From positions 115,521 through 179,520 of the forward strand of contig JACJZW010000006.1 of the NCBI GenBank assembly GCA_020635355.1: a DNA stretch of 64,000 nt, read 5' to 3'. Position 1 is the stretch's first letter, and each line of letters opens with the position of its first letter. Source of the DNA: Flavobacteriales bacterium. GTDB taxonomy: Bacteria > Bacteroidota > Bacteroidia > NS11-12g > UBA9320. The position numbers were made by a program, and so were the translations under genes. Shown here piece after piece: positions 52,560 to 61,349 of the stretch. The notes beneath the pieces are model-generated. The model had not been told where the DNA came from. It made no database searches and worked only from the letters and a program-made list of their open reading frames with translations.

Positions 52560-52767
52560 AGTGTGAGATGGATAATTGGTAGTGGGCGCATGAAAAAGAA
52601 CGGGTTTAATAGGAACCAGCGGTGTTTTTCAGCATAGTGTGAATTTCATGGGTTGGTGTCAGTTGGTGTAAAAATACATGTAAGAAGATGAAATGCAATT
52701 GGAAACTGATTTTTTTTGAGGCTCCATAGAATCTATTAAATCACCTTTCTTTGCCGAAAATTTGAGG

Positions 52768-53577
52768 ATGAAGATCACATTCAAAGAGTTTAATATCATT
52801 TATCAAAGGCATGTTCAGAAGGTGATCTCATTTTGTACGGAGGACATGCAAGCCAAAATTGCTGCGAACAATGTAGGTTGGGAGGCACCTTACAGTTTTG
52901 GATCCTACCTCGAAAAATCTGCCATGCGCTTCTATAAGGCCTACACAGAAATTCCTGAGTCGGCCAGGACTTGTGTAGATATTGGTGGATTTTGGGGAGT
53001 TCTACCGCTTACCTTAAAGGAACTCGGCTATGAAGTCACCATGACGGAAGCCTTGAAGTTTTACGACCACAGTTTTGATGAATTATTCGATTACATCCGG
53101 ACCAATGGGGTTGAAATTTGGGACATTGACCCATTTACAGAGGATTTGGGTAACAGATCGTATGATTTTGTTTCGGTGATGGCTGTGCTTGAACACATAC
53201 CGGATTCCTTGAACTTTTTTCTGACCAATGTCAAGCAAATTATGACTGCTAATACGGCATTGTACTGTGATGTTCCCAACATAGCCTACTACTTCAAGCG
53301 TCGGGATTTGTTGTTTGGAAAGAGTCCTTTGCCCGATATTATGCAGATTTATCGATCTCGGGTACCATTCATTGGGCACCATCATGAATTTACGATTGAA
53401 GAATTTATTCGGTTGTTTAACTCTGCTGGCTTTAGGAATACAGATCTGTACCCATATAATTATTCCATCAAATTGAACCTGAAATTTATGCTGCGCTATC
53501 CGCTTGCATTTTTGTGTTTATCTATTTTTTCGTCGATGTCAGAAGTTGTGGGCGGAACCTTTTACCTATCGAAGTAG
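52768..53577 (+). CDS. Class I SAM-dependent methyltransferase
   Basis: This 269-residue protein has the Rossmann methyltransferase motif I TCVDIGGFWGVLPLTLKELGY, motif II MTEALKFYDHSFDE, and SYDFVSVMAVLEHIPDSLNFFLTNVKQIM where related enzymes have the motif IV-V region. A hydrophobic C-terminal segment (FMLRYPLAFLCLSIFSSM) could attach it to the membrane. The glycan- or lipid-type substrate is unknown. ATG 52768 is preferred to the TTG at 52762; AAAATTTG, one mismatch from the promoter consensus, ends 3 nt before it. It stands alone, with intergenic gaps of about 200 and 130 nt. Confidence 0.83.
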   Translation: MKITFKEFNIIYQRHVQKVISFCTEDMQAKIAANNVGWEAPYSFGSYLEKSAMRFYKAYTEIPESARTCVDIGGFWGVLPLTLKELGYEVTMTEALKFYDHSFDELFDYIRTNGVEIWDIDPFTEDLGNRSYDFVSVMAVLEHIPDSLNFFLTNVKQIMTANTALYCDVPNIAYYFKRRDLLFGKSPLPDIMQIYRSRVPFIGHHHEFTIEEFIRLFNSAGFRNTDLYPYNYSIKLNLKFMLRYPLAFLCLSIFSSMSEVVGGTFYLSK

Positions 53578-53594
53578 TTGTCCCGTACACGTCC

Positions 53595-53606
53595 GGTTGT
53601 ACAACC
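53595..53606. promoter_or_regulatory. 12-bp perfect palindrome (GGTTGTACAACC)
   Basis: A perfect 12-bp inverted repeat lies 18 nt after the methyltransferase stop and about 100 nt before the ATG of the 53706 gene. It could be an operator for the downstream gene. No TAnnTTTG box was found between it and the gene, and chance cannot be excluded. Confidence 0.25.
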
Positions 53607-53705
53607 AGGTTATTCATCTTTAGTGGATTGAAAATCAATCCAGAAATTTTAACATCCTCCAAAAGATTGCTAAATTTCCACGGTTCTTTACCGATGTACT
53701 GAAAT

Positions 53706-54335
53706 ATGAAATACCACCTGACTCTGATCTTTCTTTGTTTCGTTGGGTTGGCCGTTGCCCAAGACGACAAAGACGACCTTCCGGAAACCGACAATGATGC
53801 CGCCAAATACCTCAATGATGGTATAAAAAACGACGCGAAAAATTTAATAGGACTTTCCACAGGAACTATGATCAGTGGTTACCTCGACGTTGAATACGAA
53901 CGAAAAATCAACAATAAGATTGGAATTCAAGTAGGTGGTTTGTATCGCTTGTTTGAAGGTATTGACTTGTGGGAATATTTTTTGGATCAAGGTATTTCTG
54001 AAAGTCAGCTTGCCGATTCAAACAAGTTGACAGGCTTTGGTTACAGTAGTGCATTCAAGTGGTATCCCACAGGCAGGGCGATTACTCAGCAGTATTTTTT
54101 GGGAATGAATTACAAGAATAGAAGTGAATCTACTGATCATCTAAAGTATCAGAGACATGATATATATATGTCCCATGGTGTAAAAGGTATTGGTAAGAAT
54201 AACATAGGAGTGGAAGTAACTCAAGGGTTTGGCTATCGTATTTTTTCATATAAGTATGATAATCGACCTGAGAAGAATTACGTAGAACCGGGTTTCTTGT
54301 ACTTGTGGACGTTCAAAATCGGCTATTTCTTTTGA
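53706..54335 (+). CDS. Secreted beta-barrel-like protein of unknown function
   Basis: This 209-residue protein has a signal peptide (YHLTLIFLCFVGLAVAQ) and an acidic N-terminal segment (DDKDDLPETDND). Alternating strands follow (MISGYLDVEYERKINNKIGIQVGGLYRLF; YGYSSAFKWYPTG-like; LYLWTFKIGYFF), ending with a C-terminal phenylalanine as in outer-membrane barrels. No family is assigned. The following gene starts 12 nt downstream, so the two are probably co-transcribed. A 12-bp palindrome lies 100 nt upstream. Confidence 0.72.
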   Translation: MKYHLTLIFLCFVGLAVAQDDKDDLPETDNDAAKYLNDGIKNDAKNLIGLSTGTMISGYLDVEYERKINNKIGIQVGGLYRLFEGIDLWEYFLDQGISESQLADSNKLTGFGYSSAFKWYPTGRAITQQYFLGMNYKNRSESTDHLKYQRHDIYMSHGVKGIGKNNIGVEVTQGFGYRIFSYKYDNRPEKNYVEPGFLYLWTFKIGYFF

Positions 54336-54346
54336 CTTGAATTGAT

Positions 54347-56032
54347 ATGAAAATTTACTCTTTAAGCATATTTCTTTTCCTACTGTTTTTGGTGAGTCCT
54401 GATAACGCTAATGGGCAGAAACTAAAGGTTAAGGAGAAGTCCGGGAAGGTTTTTAAATTGAAGGCCCCCAACATCCTGGACATGTATCAAGATGGAAATC
54501 AGTTTTGGTCAATTTCCAGGAGTAGCGGTGGAGAATATTTTGTTGCTCGGTACGACAAAAACATGAATTACGAGGATGGTAAAAAAGTACGATTCGATTA
54601 CCATGGGAAGTACTTGGAACTGACTCAGGTGGTTCAATTTAAGGGGGAGTTTTATTTCTTCCTAACCTTCAATAATCAAGCTGACGGAAAGCTGTATCTG
54701 TTTTTTACCGTCTTTGATTCGGACGGACTTGTAACGGAGCCAGAGTTAGTCAAGGTCGCAGAAATGAAGGGACAAACAAAGAAAACAACTGCCCCTAGAT
54801 ATCGGATTGTGCCCAGTGAAGATGAACAGCATCTATTGGTTTTAGGGTTTCCAGCGGTTAACTTAAATGCCAAGTGGAAGTGGACCATCTTTGGTGTATA
54901 TCGAACCATCAATCCCTCAAAGACAACATCGTTCTCTATGTGGGTTTTGGATCGGCAAATGAAGATCGTTAACTACCAGAAAAACCACAAAATTCAAACG
55001 GAAGAGAGTTCGGATAAATTCGAGTTCCGTGATTTTAAGATAGCGGATGACGGAACCATTTATATTCTAGGCAAGAACCTTCGAATTCAAGATTACAAGG
55101 AAGATATCCAGGATAAAGTCAAGAATAAGAAAAAGAGAAGTGCAGATAAGGATTGGGCTGATTATCATAGTTCGGCGTTCATTCTTGAACAAATTTCACC
55201 GAGCGGAGAAATTCTTCAATTCTCGACAGATCAGGAAATTCTCTATAGCGATATGTCTCTTATCATGAATGATAAGGGCAAATTGGGTCTGATGGGTTTG
55301 ATTGGGGAGGTTGCGGGCGGCAGATTGGTTGCCACAGGAGTTGAGTATACGGATCTAAACATTGAAAGTCTGGAGGCTAATGACATTTGGTCTGAATTGT
55401 TTAGCGAGGAAGTGTTGGATAAGGTGAACGACATACGTGTGGCTAAAAACAACCTATCTAACAAAGGCAAGCGCAAAGCATCAAGACGAGATAAAAGAAA
55501 GACCAGAGAAGAGAGAGAATTGGATGAACTGAGAGCAAGAGCAGCTTTGAACGTGTCAGACATTGCATTCAGCGGCTATGACGCTGAAGGGAAGCCAGTT
55601 CTCATTTTGGAAGAAAGATGGATTGAGGTAGTTGCCACTACTCGCACGGATAGCCGAGGAGTATCTACGACCACCTATACGTATTATTACCATTATGGTG
55701 ATTTAATTCTTGTTAAGTTCGAGGAGGATGAGGTAATTCAGAAGCCTTTTAACAAATCCTACGTCACAACCAGAATCTTGAAAAGTCCTTTGAATGTGAT
55801 TACCAAAGATGAATACATATACATTTTAACAGCAAGCCACATTATCCGAACGGAGGGTTTTATGGATGATTTTGCTACTTATAATCTAAATGAAGATCGA
55901 AAGGGTAAAACTAAATTGGACGGATTTTTTGGTACCTATTTTCATTTCCGAAAGGCTTTCAAAGATGGTACAATCGTTGCCGCAAAGCAACGTCGCAAAA
56001 AGACATTGTGGTCTAAGATTGAAATTAATTAG
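54347..56032 (+). CDS. Large secreted protein of unknown function
   Basis: This 561-residue protein has a signal peptide (YSLSIFLFLLFLVSPDNANG), then beta-rich sequence (GGEYFVARYDKNMNYEDGKKVRFDY) and a charged, Lys/Arg/Glu-rich section around residues 345-405 (KNNLSNKGKRKASRRDKRKTREERELDELR). There is no lipobox or T9SS signal, so it may remain in the periplasm. The DNA is noticeably more AT-rich than the genes either side. Co-transcription with the 53706 gene is likely. It converges on the GT39 gene with a 4-nt overlap. Confidence 0.68.
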   Translation: MKIYSLSIFLFLLFLVSPDNANGQKLKVKEKSGKVFKLKAPNILDMYQDGNQFWSISRSSGGEYFVARYDKNMNYEDGKKVRFDYHGKYLELTQVVQFKGEFYFFLTFNNQADGKLYLFFTVFDSDGLVTEPELVKVAEMKGQTKKTTAPRYRIVPSEDEQHLLVLGFPAVNLNAKWKWTIFGVYRTINPSKTTSFSMWVLDRQMKIVNYQKNHKIQTEESSDKFEFRDFKIADDGTIYILGKNLRIQDYKEDIQDKVKNKKKRSADKDWADYHSSAFILEQISPSGEILQFSTDQEILYSDMSLIMNDKGKLGLMGLIGEVAGGRLVATGVEYTDLNIESLEANDIWSELFSEEVLDKVNDIRVAKNNLSNKGKRKASRRDKRKTREERELDELRARAALNVSDIAFSGYDAEGKPVLILEERWIEVVATTRTDSRGVSTTTYTYYYHYGDLILVKFEEDEVIQKPFNKSYVTTRILKSPLNVITKDEYIYILTASHIIRTEGFMDDFATYNLNEDRKGKTKLDGFFGTYFHFRKAFKDGTIVAAKQRRKKTLWSKIEIN

Positions 56033-57522
56033 TTCGCTTGTCTGCCATTCAAGAATATCAGCTTCACCATTCGGGCATTCTGAAAGGAATCAACTGGTTG
56101 TAGTATGAATCGTTGCTGTAAAGCCACTTGAACCTCGGGTTGATAATAAACCACCACATCACCGGATGTTACCTCGTCAAGTGATCGGGTAAAGGTTGTT
56201 TCGGCACCGTGATCATTCATGCGTTCCAGGTAGTACCAGTTGTGGGCACTGTATTCCGGGTCATAAAACACAAACCGGCCCTGGTACCCATCCTGATCCA
56301 TTAGACGAAACCATTGGGTCATGGAATAATAGTCATTGTGTTCAGGTCGGATGGCGGTTTCATGCATTCGTTCATCTGCCCGAATCAGCCAAAACCATCC
56401 ACCAATTACCGATAGAATCCATAAGGTGATCACCCTGATTCGTCCCCGTGTCATCCGCAATCGTTTATCCAGGAATTGAGCCAATGAATAACACCCGGAA
56501 ACAGCCAAATAGAATAGAAGTGGAATGATGGGTAGCAGGTACCATTCGTGCTTGGTGGAGGCGCTTTGAATGATAACAGCATACAACAGAACGGCAATCA
56601 ACATCAGCAAAATGCCCCGTTGCCTCCACTCTTTGCGAACGAAAATGAGCAATAGGGAGGCTGGAATCAGGTAAATGAGACCATGAAGCTGATCCTGTAA
56701 AACCTCCCAATAAAATTGCGGATAATACCCTGCAGCATCAATGGCGGAGGCATAACGCCCACCCAGGTCATTCATCCACACCCAATGCAGATAACCGGGC
56801 TCCAGGAGTTCACGAACCACATAATACCAGGACATGGCAAGAATCAACATGCCTATTCTGGATAGGAGGAGGATGACGGATTCTCGCTTCCATCCTTTGC
56901 GTAATAACCAGTACACTCCCAATGCCGGAAAGAAGAACAAGGCCTGTGGCCCCTTGGTCAATACCCCAAGCGCTACGGCTAGGGTGAATCCACCAAACCA
57001 CCTAAAGCGGTGTTCAGATGTATTGGACTCCACATAGCCGTGAAAGGTGCGGAGTTGAAGCAGCATAAAAAAGATCATCAGTCCTTCGTAATCGGCGCCA
57101 TGCAGGGCGTGAAAACCATTAAGACCGGCACTGCAAATAGCCAGCATACCAGCCAGGAAACCAATCCATCCGTTTCCAATGGAATGTCGTGACCACGATA
57201 TCAAGAGCCACCCCATCAGCACTCCTGACAGGGCAGATGGAAATCGGGCGGCAAATTCAGTTGGGCCAAAAAGATGCATGCAAAGTGCTTGAAGCCACAC
57301 CAATAATGGGGGCAAGGTGCGATGAATGTCGGAGCCTCCCTGAAACGTGGGTATCAGTGCCAATCCATCCCGATACATTTCGTACGAACTGGTGATGACA
57401 CGGCTTTCGTCCCAAAGTTGAACCGTCCACACACCGAGATTGAGAAACAAAACCGGAACCGCCAGAACTGTGAACAGGATTTCGGGTAGGTAGCGAAATC
57501 GGATTAGTTTTCTCGGATCCAT
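56029..57522 (-). CDS. GT39/ArnT-like membrane glycosyltransferase
   Basis: This 497-residue polytopic protein has about ten helices. It has an N-terminal GT-C motif in VWTVQLWDESRVITSSYEMYRDG, where the Asp-Glu pair is the expected catalytic site. The multi-helix core contains FPSALSGVLMGWLLISW and VLTKGPQALFFFPALGVYWLLRK. Such enzymes transfer sugar from a lipid carrier to lipid A or protein; the acceptor is unknown. It is last in the gpmI operon, overlapping the preceding lipoprotein gene by 19 nt, and ends 4 nt into the 54347 gene. Confidence 0.83.
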   Translation of the reverse strand: MDPRKLIRFRYLPEILFTVLAVPVLFLNLGVWTVQLWDESRVITSSYEMYRDGLALIPTFQGGSDIHRTLPPLLVWLQALCMHLFGPTEFAARFPSALSGVLMGWLLISWSRHSIGNGWIGFLAGMLAICSAGLNGFHALHGADYEGLMIFFMLLQLRTFHGYVESNTSEHRFRWFGGFTLAVALGVLTKGPQALFFFPALGVYWLLRKGWKRESVILLLSRIGMLILAMSWYYVVRELLEPGYLHWVWMNDLGGRYASAIDAAGYYPQFYWEVLQDQLHGLIYLIPASLLLIFVRKEWRQRGILLMLIAVLLYAVIIQSASTKHEWYLLPIIPLLFYLAVSGCYSLAQFLDKRLRMTRGRIRVITLWILSVIGGWFWLIRADERMHETAIRPEHNDYYSMTQWFRLMDQDGYQGRFVFYDPEYSAHNWYYLERMNDHGAETTFTRSLDEVTSGDVVVYYQPEVQVALQQRFILQPVDSFQNARMVKLIFLNGRQAN

Positions 57523-58037
57523 AACAATCGTCTAGGATGATCACCCTCCAATGGGAAAAGCCACAGCGAATCCGAACCGTGAAGTTCGTATCGTCGTTGT
57601 ACGCTCACTCCCCAATCTTCCGGTCTGGAGTGGGATAGTCGGGTGTGGGTGATGATCTTGTTCGCCGTATCCAATTGATAGCTGGCCATGTAGTTGTAGT
57701 TCTTGCGAAGATCGATGAAGGCCTCACGCAATTCGTGGATAGTCCATTTTTCCAGGCTATCGTTTTCCGGCCATCGAAGTTCGCTGTAACCTGCCGGAGT
57801 GATGTGCAGGGAACCATGGCCCCGGCCGTCGTAAATCAGATAACCCGTTCCTCCGGCATTCCAGGGGAAGGTGATCCATCCGGAATCATGAAGCACTTCG
57901 AATTTGGATAATTTCCACATACCACGAAGGAGTTCTTCATCTGATGGAGAACTGGGCTGTTGGCACCCCAAAAGCATCAGTGCGCTCAGGAGCGCAGGTA
58001 CATAACTAATTTTCCGTAATCGATTTGTGCGCGGCAT
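57504..58037 (-). CDS. Lipocalin-like lipoprotein
   Basis: This 177-residue lipoprotein has lipobox LMLLGC (Cys25). The mature part has a lipocalin-like pattern: LLRGMWKLSKFEVLHDSG, GYLIYDGRGHGSLHITPAG, a central helical piece (LEKWTIHELREAFIDLRKNYNY) and terminal strands (SVQRRYELHGSDSLWLFP). The GMWKL entry and GYLIYDGRGHG strand resemble small lipocalin-like domain proteins; ligand unknown. It overlaps the aspartic-protease-like gene by 52 nt at its start and GT39 by 19 nt at its end. Confidence 0.72.
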   Translation of the reverse strand: MPRTNRLRKISYVPALLSALMLLGCQQPSSPSDEELLRGMWKLSKFEVLHDSGWITFPWNAGGTGYLIYDGRGHGSLHITPAGYSELRWPENDSLEKWTIHELREAFIDLRKNYNYMASYQLDTANKIITHTRLSHSRPEDWGVSVQRRYELHGSDSLWLFPLEGDHPRRLLWIREN

Positions 58038-58411
58038 GCATCCAGTATATCGCCCCCTAAAATAAAATCGAATGGCTGATAACCCATACGTTCATACAGG
58101 GCGGTCACGTGATCAAGGTTCATTACACCCACAATTAGGTCGTTCAAGCGAACATTCCCAACCCGAAGCCGGCTGAGTTGAACGAATTCAGCGGTCAATT
58201 TTTCCGGTCCAATTCCGGAGGTTTCGTTATCGGCCAAATGTACCTGACGAAGACTGGGAAGTTGCTCGGCCATGCGACTACTCAACACACTTTTACTGGC
58301 ACCCGTATCAATGAGGATGCGAATGGAATGATGGTGAATGGACCCCTTACAGAACAGGTGACAACCTTGTTCGCCCAGATCTATGCGTTCCAGGAATATC
58401 TTTCGCTTCAA
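57986..58411 (-). CDS. Retropepsin-like aspartic protease, single domain
   Basis: This 141-residue protein has the aspartyl-protease triad D35-T36-G37 (ILIDTGASKSVLSSRM) and the second conserved element FDFILGGDILDACRAQIDY. There is one domain, so it would act as a dimer like retropepsins. Substrate unknown, and no signal peptide is evident. It starts one nt after the gpmI stop, as part of the same transcript, and overlaps the lipocalin-like gene by 52 nt. It may act on a secreted or membrane protein made with it, but this is only context. Confidence 0.78.
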   Translation of the reverse strand: MKRKIFLERIDLGEQGCHLFCKGSIHHHSIRILIDTGASKSVLSSRMAEQLPSLRQVHLADNETSGIGPEKLTAEFVQLSRLRVGNVRLNDLIVGVMNLDHVTALYERMGYQPFDFILGGDILDACRAQIDYGKLVMYLRS

Positions 58412-59929
58412 TCAGATCAGGGGTTGTCCGGTCATTTCTGCCGGTTGTTCCAACTTCATTAGTTTGAGGATGCTGGGAGCCACATCGGCAAGTATGCCAT
58501 CGGTTGCGGTGCCTGTTTGATCCGGGAAGATGATGGGAACCGGATTAACGGAGTGGGCCGTGTTAGGCGATCCATCCGGATTAACGGCATTATCCGCATT
58601 TCCGTGATCGGCAATTATAACCGGATGATAGCCATGTTTGGAACATGCCTTTAACAATTCACCAACACAGGCGTCCACTGTTTCACAGGCCTTCACAATG
58701 GCGGGGAAAACACCCGTGTGGCCAACCATGTCGGGGTTGGCAAAGTTGATGCAGATGAAGTCGTGCTCCTCTGTTTCCAGTGCGGCACGCACTTTATCCT
58801 TCAGTTCGATGGCACTCATTTCAGGCTTCAGGTCATACGTGGCCACCTTTGGTGATGGTGCCAGAATACGATTTTCACCCTGGAATGGCTCCTCCCGACC
58901 ACCACTGAAAAAGTAGGTAACGTGCGGATATTTTTCCGTTTCAGCGGCCCGTAGCTGAGAGCAGTGTTGCGTTTCGAGGTATTCACCCAACGTCATCTTG
59001 AGATCTTGCTTGAAGAAGATGACGTTCACATCCTGAAAGGTTTTGTCGTATTCCGTCATGGTGTAATAGTTCAACGCCAGCGGATGCATATTTTGTTCGT
59101 GGAAGGCCCGTTGTGTCAGGGCTTCGGTGATTTGTCTGCCGCGATCGGTTCGGAAATTAAAGCACATGACTACATCACCTTCTTTGATGCGTGATTTTGG
59201 ATCGGCAGAGGTGATGACGGGTTCAAGGAACTCGTCCGTGATGTGATTTTCATACGAATCCTCGATGGCTTGAACGGCGTTGGTGTCCAATCGGCCAATT
59301 CCATTCACCATGGCGTCATAGGCTTTTTTGACCCGTTCCCAGCGCTTATCCCGATCCATTGCATAGTAGCGACCAACAAGGGTGGCCAGCTTGGATTGAC
59401 CCAGTCGGGGATCATTCAACAGATCCTGAACAAACCCTTTGCCGCTGTTCGGGTCGCAATCGCGTCCGTCCAAAAATGCATGAATAAAGGTTCGGTCACC
59501 GGCCCCATGGGCATTGAGAATGCGCAAGAGCTCCAGGAGGTGTTCCTGGCTGCTGTGCACGCCGCCATTACTCACCAGTCCCATTAAGTGAATGGATCGA
59601 TTCTGATCTGCACAATCGGTCAGGAATTTTTTAAAGTTGGGCAGATCCTGAATGGAATTATCGGTAAAGGCATGGTTGATTTGAACAAGCATTTGGTAGA
59701 CAATCCGCCCTGCGCCAATGTTGAGATGACCCACTTCCGAATTTCCCATTTGACCTTGTGGGAGACCCACATTTTCGCCATAGGTTTTGAGTGTGGCGTG
59801 GGGAGCCGTGGCCAGCAGGTGGTCCATCACGGGAGTATTGGCTTTGGCAATGGCGTCGGTGTGATCGCCCTTTCCAATTCCCCAACCATCAAGGATCATG
59901 AGGATGGCTCGTTCGCGCTGATTTGTCAT
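58412..59929 (-). CDS. gpmI: 2,3-bisphosphoglycerate-independent phosphoglycerate mutase
   Basis: This 505-residue iPGM has the Mn-ligand aspartate in ILMILDGWGIG (D14), the catalytic serine S64 in MGNSEVGHLNIGAG, and conserved blocks FIHAFLDGRDCDPNSGKGF, RYYAMDRDKRWERVKKAYD, CFNFRTDRGRQITEAL, VTYFFSGGREEPF, NFANPDMVGHTG and IADHGNADN. It interconverts 3- and 2-phosphoglycerate in glycolysis. It is first gene of an operon with the retropepsin-like, lipocalin-like and GT39 genes; the link is positional. An exact promoter box lies 4 nt upstream. Confidence 0.96.
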   Translation of the reverse strand: MTNQRERAILMILDGWGIGKGDHTDAIAKANTPVMDHLLATAPHATLKTYGENVGLPQGQMGNSEVGHLNIGAGRIVYQMLVQINHAFTDNSIQDLPNFKKFLTDCADQNRSIHLMGLVSNGGVHSSQEHLLELLRILNAHGAGDRTFIHAFLDGRDCDPNSGKGFVQDLLNDPRLGQSKLATLVGRYYAMDRDKRWERVKKAYDAMVNGIGRLDTNAVQAIEDSYENHITDEFLEPVITSADPKSRIKEGDVVMCFNFRTDRGRQITEALTQRAFHEQNMHPLALNYYTMTEYDKTFQDVNVIFFKQDLKMTLGEYLETQHCSQLRAAETEKYPHVTYFFSGGREEPFQGENRILAPSPKVATYDLKPEMSAIELKDKVRAALETEEHDFICINFANPDMVGHTGVFPAIVKACETVDACVGELLKACSKHGYHPVIIADHGNADNAVNPDGSPNTAHSVNPVPIIFPDQTGTATDGILADVAPSILKLMKLEQPAEMTGQPLI

Positions 59930-59933
59930 GATG

Positions 59934-59941
59934 CAAAGATA
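59934..59941 (-). promoter_or_regulatory. Promoter -7 box (TATCTTTG) of the gpmI operon
   Basis: Exact TAnnTTTG, same octamer as at the metal-transporter and TonB-receptor promoters, 4 nt before the gpmI ATG at 59929. It is close to the IS3 element but not disrupted by it. Confidence 0.5.
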
Positions 59942-59954
59942 AAATCAGATGTTG

Positions 59955-60010
59955 GATTCGGGATTCGGGATTCGGGACGGATTATGGAGGACGGATTACG
60001 GAGTACGAAC
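59955..60010. repeat. GATTCGG heptamer repeats and related GGATTA(T)CGG motifs
   Basis: Three perfect tandem GATTCGG copies (59955-59975) are followed by GACGGATTATGG and GACGGATTACGG-type variants up to about 60000. The same heptamers occur in the 20.1-20.4 kb gap. It is directly left of the inserted IS element. Confidence 0.6.
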
Positions 60011-60014
60011 GCCT
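60011..60014. repeat. Probable 4-bp target duplication (GCCT), left copy
   Basis: GCCT immediately before the IS left end, matched by GCCT at 61381-61384 after the right end. A length of 4 fits the usual 3-5 bp duplication of IS3 elements. Confidence 0.4.
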
Positions 60015-60043
60015 GTGTATGCCTAAATAACGTTGACCGTTTT
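60015..60043. repeat. IS left terminal inverted repeat
   Basis: Begins GTGTATGCCT and ends TTGACCGTTTT. The partner at 61350-61380 reads, reversed, GTGTCGATGCCT...TTGACCGTTTT, so a 2-nt difference lies near the outer end and several mismatches in the middle. Confidence 0.65.
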
Positions 60044-60048
60044 CATAC

Positions 60049-60948
60049 TTAGCTTAACACCTTGTTTGGATATGATAACTCAGTGTTAGAAAGATTTCCT
60101 CTGGCTAAGGTACGAACCTTTTTTTCATATTCCATTGGTGTTAAATATCCCAACTTACTATGTGGTTTTTCCTGGTTGTACAATTGCACCGCACGGTCAA
60201 CTTTTAACATTAGATCCTTCGGTGTTTTTATGCTCCAGTGGATCAGGTAGTTGTTCTTTATTATGCCATTGATCCGTTCAGCTTTACCGTTTTCCCACGC
60301 AGCTTCACACATGCTGTTGGACATGGCATAGCGCTGTGTAAGTGATAAAAATTTGTCGTCATAATATTGACCGCCCCCGTCTGAATGGAACACCAGCCCC
60401 GCAGGTATAACACCCCTTCGGGTCTTGATAGCCATTTTAAGTGCAGGCAATGAAGTATGTTCAGTCTTTAATCTGGCCGAGGTATGATGCCCTACGATCC
60501 TTCTGGAGTAGTTGTCAATGATGAAGGTGATGTAGTAAAAGATACCTTCTACCTCGAAGTAGGTGATGTCACTGCTCCATACCTGATCCACAGCCGTGAT
60601 GGTTCTATTGGTCAATAGATTAGCAAAACGGATCACACCCGAACTGTCCGTAGTCCTTCGGTAATTACGCCTCCGTTCAACCTGGAAGCCACACTCCCTG
60701 CAAATGGACTCAAACTTGTCTCTGCCTACAAACACCGGATTAATCTTGTAATACATAGCCCTGCTGTTCATCGTTGGATGATCCTTACGGATTTGCTTGA
60801 TCAGATCTACCAAAAGAAAAATCTCCTCCTGCTGACGTTTGCTTCGTTGTAAGCACTGATGAAAGTTCTGCTTACTTGTACCCATGGTTCGATAAAGCAT
60901 ATTGAGACTGCAGTTCAACTCATGACGGTTTTGCCAGAAGTAGATCAT
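60049..60948 (-). CDS. IS3-family transposase OrfB (DDE integrase)
   Basis: This 299-residue DDE transposase has an HTH_21-like N-terminal part (LIKQIRKDHPTMNSRAMYYKI) and an integrase core: first Asp in DQVWSSDITYFEVEG, second in VFHSDGGGQYYDDKF, the acidic third residue in AAWENGKAERINGIIKN, and the end YNQEKPHSKLGYLTPMEYEKK. It starts within orfA with an ATGA overlap. It could also be made as a fusion by -1 slippage at an A9 run in orfA. No stop or frameshift disrupts it. Confidence 0.93.
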   Translation of the reverse strand: MIYFWQNRHELNCSLNMLYRTMGTSKQNFHQCLQRSKRQQEEIFLLVDLIKQIRKDHPTMNSRAMYYKINPVFVGRDKFESICRECGFQVERRRNYRRTTDSSGVIRFANLLTNRTITAVDQVWSSDITYFEVEGIFYYITFIIDNYSRRIVGHHTSARLKTEHTSLPALKMAIKTRRGVIPAGLVFHSDGGGQYYDDKFLSLTQRYAMSNSMCEAAWENGKAERINGIIKNNYLIHWSIKTPKDLMLKVDRAVQLYNQEKPHSKLGYLTPMEYEKKVRTLARGNLSNTELSYPNKVLS

Positions 60949-61328
60949 GGTTCGGTCCCAAATTTTTTTTTGATATCAACCTGATAAGCCTCTTCAGCTA
61001 AATCAATCATTTTGTCTTTGAAGTCGATCATGATCTGTTTTTGACCAACCAGTCGCTCAAGCTCTGCGATCCGCTTTTGAAGGGCAAGTATTTTGGATGT
61101 ATCACTCTTTGATTCCACAATTGTTCTTGTCGGTTTTGCCTTTTGTGAATATAGCTCAATCCAGCGATATACCGATTTATCAGTAACCTCGTGTGCTCTG
61201 CATACCTGGGAAATCGTCGTGCGCTTTTCCTGAATCTCCCTGACCAGTTTTCGCTTTAACTCTTCACTGAACGTCCGACGTTGACGCTCCTCAGTGGTCA
61301 TCCTAAATTGTTTAATGTATTTGCTCAT
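60945..61328 (-). CDS. IS3-family transposase OrfA (helix-turn-helix)
   Basis: This 127-residue protein has a helix-turn-helix (FSEELKRKLVREIQEKRTTISQVCRAHEVTDKSVYRWIELY) and a following leucine-zipper-type helix (SKILALQKRIAELERLVGQKQ). A run of nine A residues (plus strand about 60961-60969) lies near its end, in the codons of VDIKKKFGTEP. A -1 shift there continues into the orfB frame and would give an OrfAB fusion, as used by IS3 elements. This is inferred from sequence. Confidence 0.9.
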   Translation of the reverse strand: MSKYIKQFRMTTEERQRRTFSEELKRKLVREIQEKRTTISQVCRAHEVTDKSVYRWIELYSQKAKPTRTIVESKSDTSKILALQKRIAELERLVGQKQIMIDFKDKMIDLAEEAYQVDIKKKFGTEP

Positions 61329-61349
61329 TTTAGTCGATTTTCAATCTCT

